NCBI RefSeq assembly: GCF_005434965.1
Contig: NZ_SKCI01000003.1
Location: forward strand, 1 to 64,000
Direction: 5' to 3'
Source of the DNA: Marimonas lutisalis
GTDB taxonomy: Bacteria > Pseudomonadota > Alphaproteobacteria > Rhodobacterales > Rhodobacteraceae
DNA length: 64,000 bases
Part shown: in pieces, positions 62,640-64,000 of the stretch
Layout: each line of letters opens with the position of its first letter
How positions within the stretch are numbered: the stretch's first letter is position 1
Notes under the pieces: generated by a model
Seen by the model: only the letters and a program-made list of their open reading frames with translations
Told to the model about the DNA's origin: nothing
Databases searched by the model: none
Position numbers and translations under genes: made by a program

Positions 62640-64000
62640 TCAGGCCACGCGGTCGCCTTTCTTGACCTGAACGGTCCTGTTATCGACAGCCGGCAGCATT
62701 TTCGCCGGGTCGCGTGTGACCATCACGTCGATGACGCTTGGCCGGTCTTTCTCGGCAAAGGCCGCCTTCAGGGCCGCCGCCAGGTCGCCGGGCTCCTCCA
62801 CCCGGATGCCGTGACAGCCCATCGCCTCCGCCAGTTTGGCATAATTCGTGTCGGCCAGGTCGGAACTCTGGTAATTGCCTTCGCCATACATCAGGTGCTG
62901 CAGCGCCTTGACGTATCCGCTCGCGGCATTGTTCACCACGATCACCGTCAGGCCCAGCTTCATCCGCCGCGCGGTTTCCAGCTCGCCCAGCACCATATTG
63001 AAACCGCCATCGCCGGTCAGCCCCACGACAACTGCGTCGGGGTTGGCCAATTGCGCCCCCATCGCGCCCGGCAGGCCATAGCCGATCGAGGCAAAACCGC
63101 GATCCGGCACGAAGGTCCGCCGCGCCCTTTTGGAATTGAACAGCAAACCGCCCCAATGCGCGGCGAACCCGCCATCGGCGATCAGGTGTCCGTCCTCGGG
63201 CAGGTGGTTGTTCAGCTCGGTAATCAGCCGCGCCATGTTGACCGGGGTTTCGTCTGAATACAGCCGCTCGGCGGCGACCTCGTCGTGCCATGTCTGCATC
63301 TTCACCGGGATCTCGGCCAGGTAATCGGCCCGGCGCGCGCGCTGCGCCCCTGCCCTGTCGGCCAGCGTCGCGGTCAGATCGTTCAGCCCCTCGCGCGCAT
63401 CGCCCCACAGTTTCACGGTGGGTTCATAGGTCCGGCCCATTTCCTCGGCCACGCTGTCCAGGTGGATAACGGTCTGGCCTTTCTGCGGAATGGTGAACCG
63501 CTTGGTCGCGATCTCGCCCAGCTTGCAACCCGCCACGATGATGCAGTCGCTGGCCGCGATCAGGTCGTTGGCGATCCGGTCATAGCGCCCGAACAGCCCC
63601 GCCGACAGCGGCGAGGTGCAGGCAATCGCGCCCTTGCCGCTCATTGTGTGGGCGACGGGAATGCCGTTTTCCTCGGCAAAGCGGGTCACGGCCTCGGTGG
63701 CCTGGCTGATATGGATGCCGCCGCCACACAGCAGGATCGGGCGGTCCGCCGCCGCGATCATGTCGGCGGCGCGGGCCAGCGATGCCGCGTCGGGCCGGCA
63801 GCGCAGCGCCGGCGCCGCCTCATGCGCCGGATCGACGTCGAAATCGCCCTCCTCGAACCCCCACAGCCCGTGCGCGATGTCCTCGGGCACATCGACGATC
63901 ACCGGGCCGGGCCGGCCGCTTGTGGCCACGGCAAAGGCGCGGCGCATGATCTCGGGGATGCGGTGGATCGCCTCGACCCTCAGAAGCTCCTTGCAGGCCG
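62640..64000 (-). CDS. thiamine-diphosphate enzyme (acetolactate synthase-like), 5' end beyond the window
   Basis: At least 450 C-terminal residues are visible; the reading frame continues upstream without a stop to 64000 (ACKELLRVEAIHRIPEI before the first internal Met). The central domain has RPILLCGGGIHISQATEAV, and the C-terminal ThDP domain has the GDGGFNMVLGELETARRMKLGLTVIVVNN motif (GDG-x24-NN) with GYGLPGAMGAQLA before it. Family members include acetolactate synthase, glyoxylate carboligase and sulfoacetaldehyde acetyltransferase. Which reaction applies cannot be told. It is on the strand of dctPQM, with 34 bp before dctP, so it heads a catabolic operon. Confidence 0.85.
   Translation of the reverse strand, partial: ACKELLRVEAIHRIPEIMRRAFAVATSGRPGPVIVDVPEDIAHGLWGFEEGDFDVDPAHEAAPALRCRPDAASLARAADMIAAADRPILLCGGGIHISQATEAVTRFAEENGIPVAHTMSGKGAIACTSPLSAGLFGRYDRIANDLIAASDCIIVAGCKLGEIATKRFTIPQKGQTVIHLDSVAEEMGRTYEPTVKLWGDAREGLNDLTATLADRAGAQRARRADYLAEIPVKMQTWHDEVAAERLYSDETPVNMARLITELNNHLPEDGHLIADGGFAAHWGGLLFNSKRARRTFVPDRGFASIGYGLPGAMGAQLANPDAVVVGLTGDGGFNMVLGELETARRMKLGLTVIVVNNAASGYVKALQHLMYGEGNYQSSDLADTNYAKLAEAMGCHGIRVEEPGDLAAALKAAFAEKDRPSVIDVMVTRDPAKMLPAVDNRTVQVKKGDRVA

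Overview
The window is high-GC DNA of an alphaproteobacterium of the Rhodobacteraceae, most likely a denitrifying marine roseobacter. The evidence is joint: a circularly permuted two-piece tmRNA gene, an alpha-type SspB, a trgA-trgB-cysK tellurite locus, a dmdA-acuI pair for DMSP use, a clade I (Tat-exported) nosZ, several TRAP transporter genes and a GC-rich intergenic element common in this family.

Layout. 1-941: the leader of a lost DUF3489 gene, cut by a complete IS6-family element that also truncates nnrS. 942-7294: an anaerobic and NO-stress block. One minus-strand operon runs hemerythrin, DUF2478, cyclo-ligase, ubiT, ubiU, ubiV and nnrS', divergent from an NsrR gene; a TetR/membrane protein pair follows. 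7391-12289: cytochrome b561 and an RND efflux pump. 12348-21366: a complete nosC-like/nosRZDFYLX operon for nitrous oxide reduction, read from a perfect FNR-type box at 21443 shared with a divergent second NsrR gene. 22342-22541: an IS6 remnant in the same orientation as the first IS. 22624-29317: a decayed mobile element with terminase, DUF5681 and ParB-methyltransferase on the minus strand, DUF3489, DUF2924 and serine recombinase on the plus strand, and a cluster of TTCCCTGTT repeats. It ends near a tRNA-Ser gene.

29636-56472 looks like ordinary chromosome: alaX, mscS, cysK, trgB, trgA, cfa, photolyase, a class V aminotransferase, a BCCT carrier, a universal stress protein, a diguanylate cyclase, HIT and GNAT proteins, acuI, dmdA, DinB, a DUF1326/DUF2182 pair with a divergent GntR regulator, an EamA permease, ssrA, sspB, fumC, two small genes, zapA, a coiled-coil protein and transketolase. 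56735-58620: a two-gene multiheme cytochrome c island bracketed by two IS6 end remnants. 58817-64000: a TRAP transporter (dctPQM) with an SDR oxidoreductase and a ThDP enzyme that runs off the right edge.

Themes. Anaerobic respiration genes (N2O reductase, O2-independent ubiquinone synthesis, NO protection, NapC-type cytochrome) sit in islands edged by related IS6 copies or scars, all in one orientation. NosX (ApbE-type) should flavinylate NosR, and NosDFYL should mature the copper sites of NosZ. UbiTUV would keep quinone synthesis going without oxygen, feeding NosR and the NapC-type protein. The most notable observations are the IS6-bracketed denitrification island with a deletion scar joining two unrelated loci, the NsrR-linked operon that includes ubiTUV, the missing iron-sulfur ligand position in UbiU, the repeat cluster behind the recombinase, and the ssrA-sspB neighbourhood.
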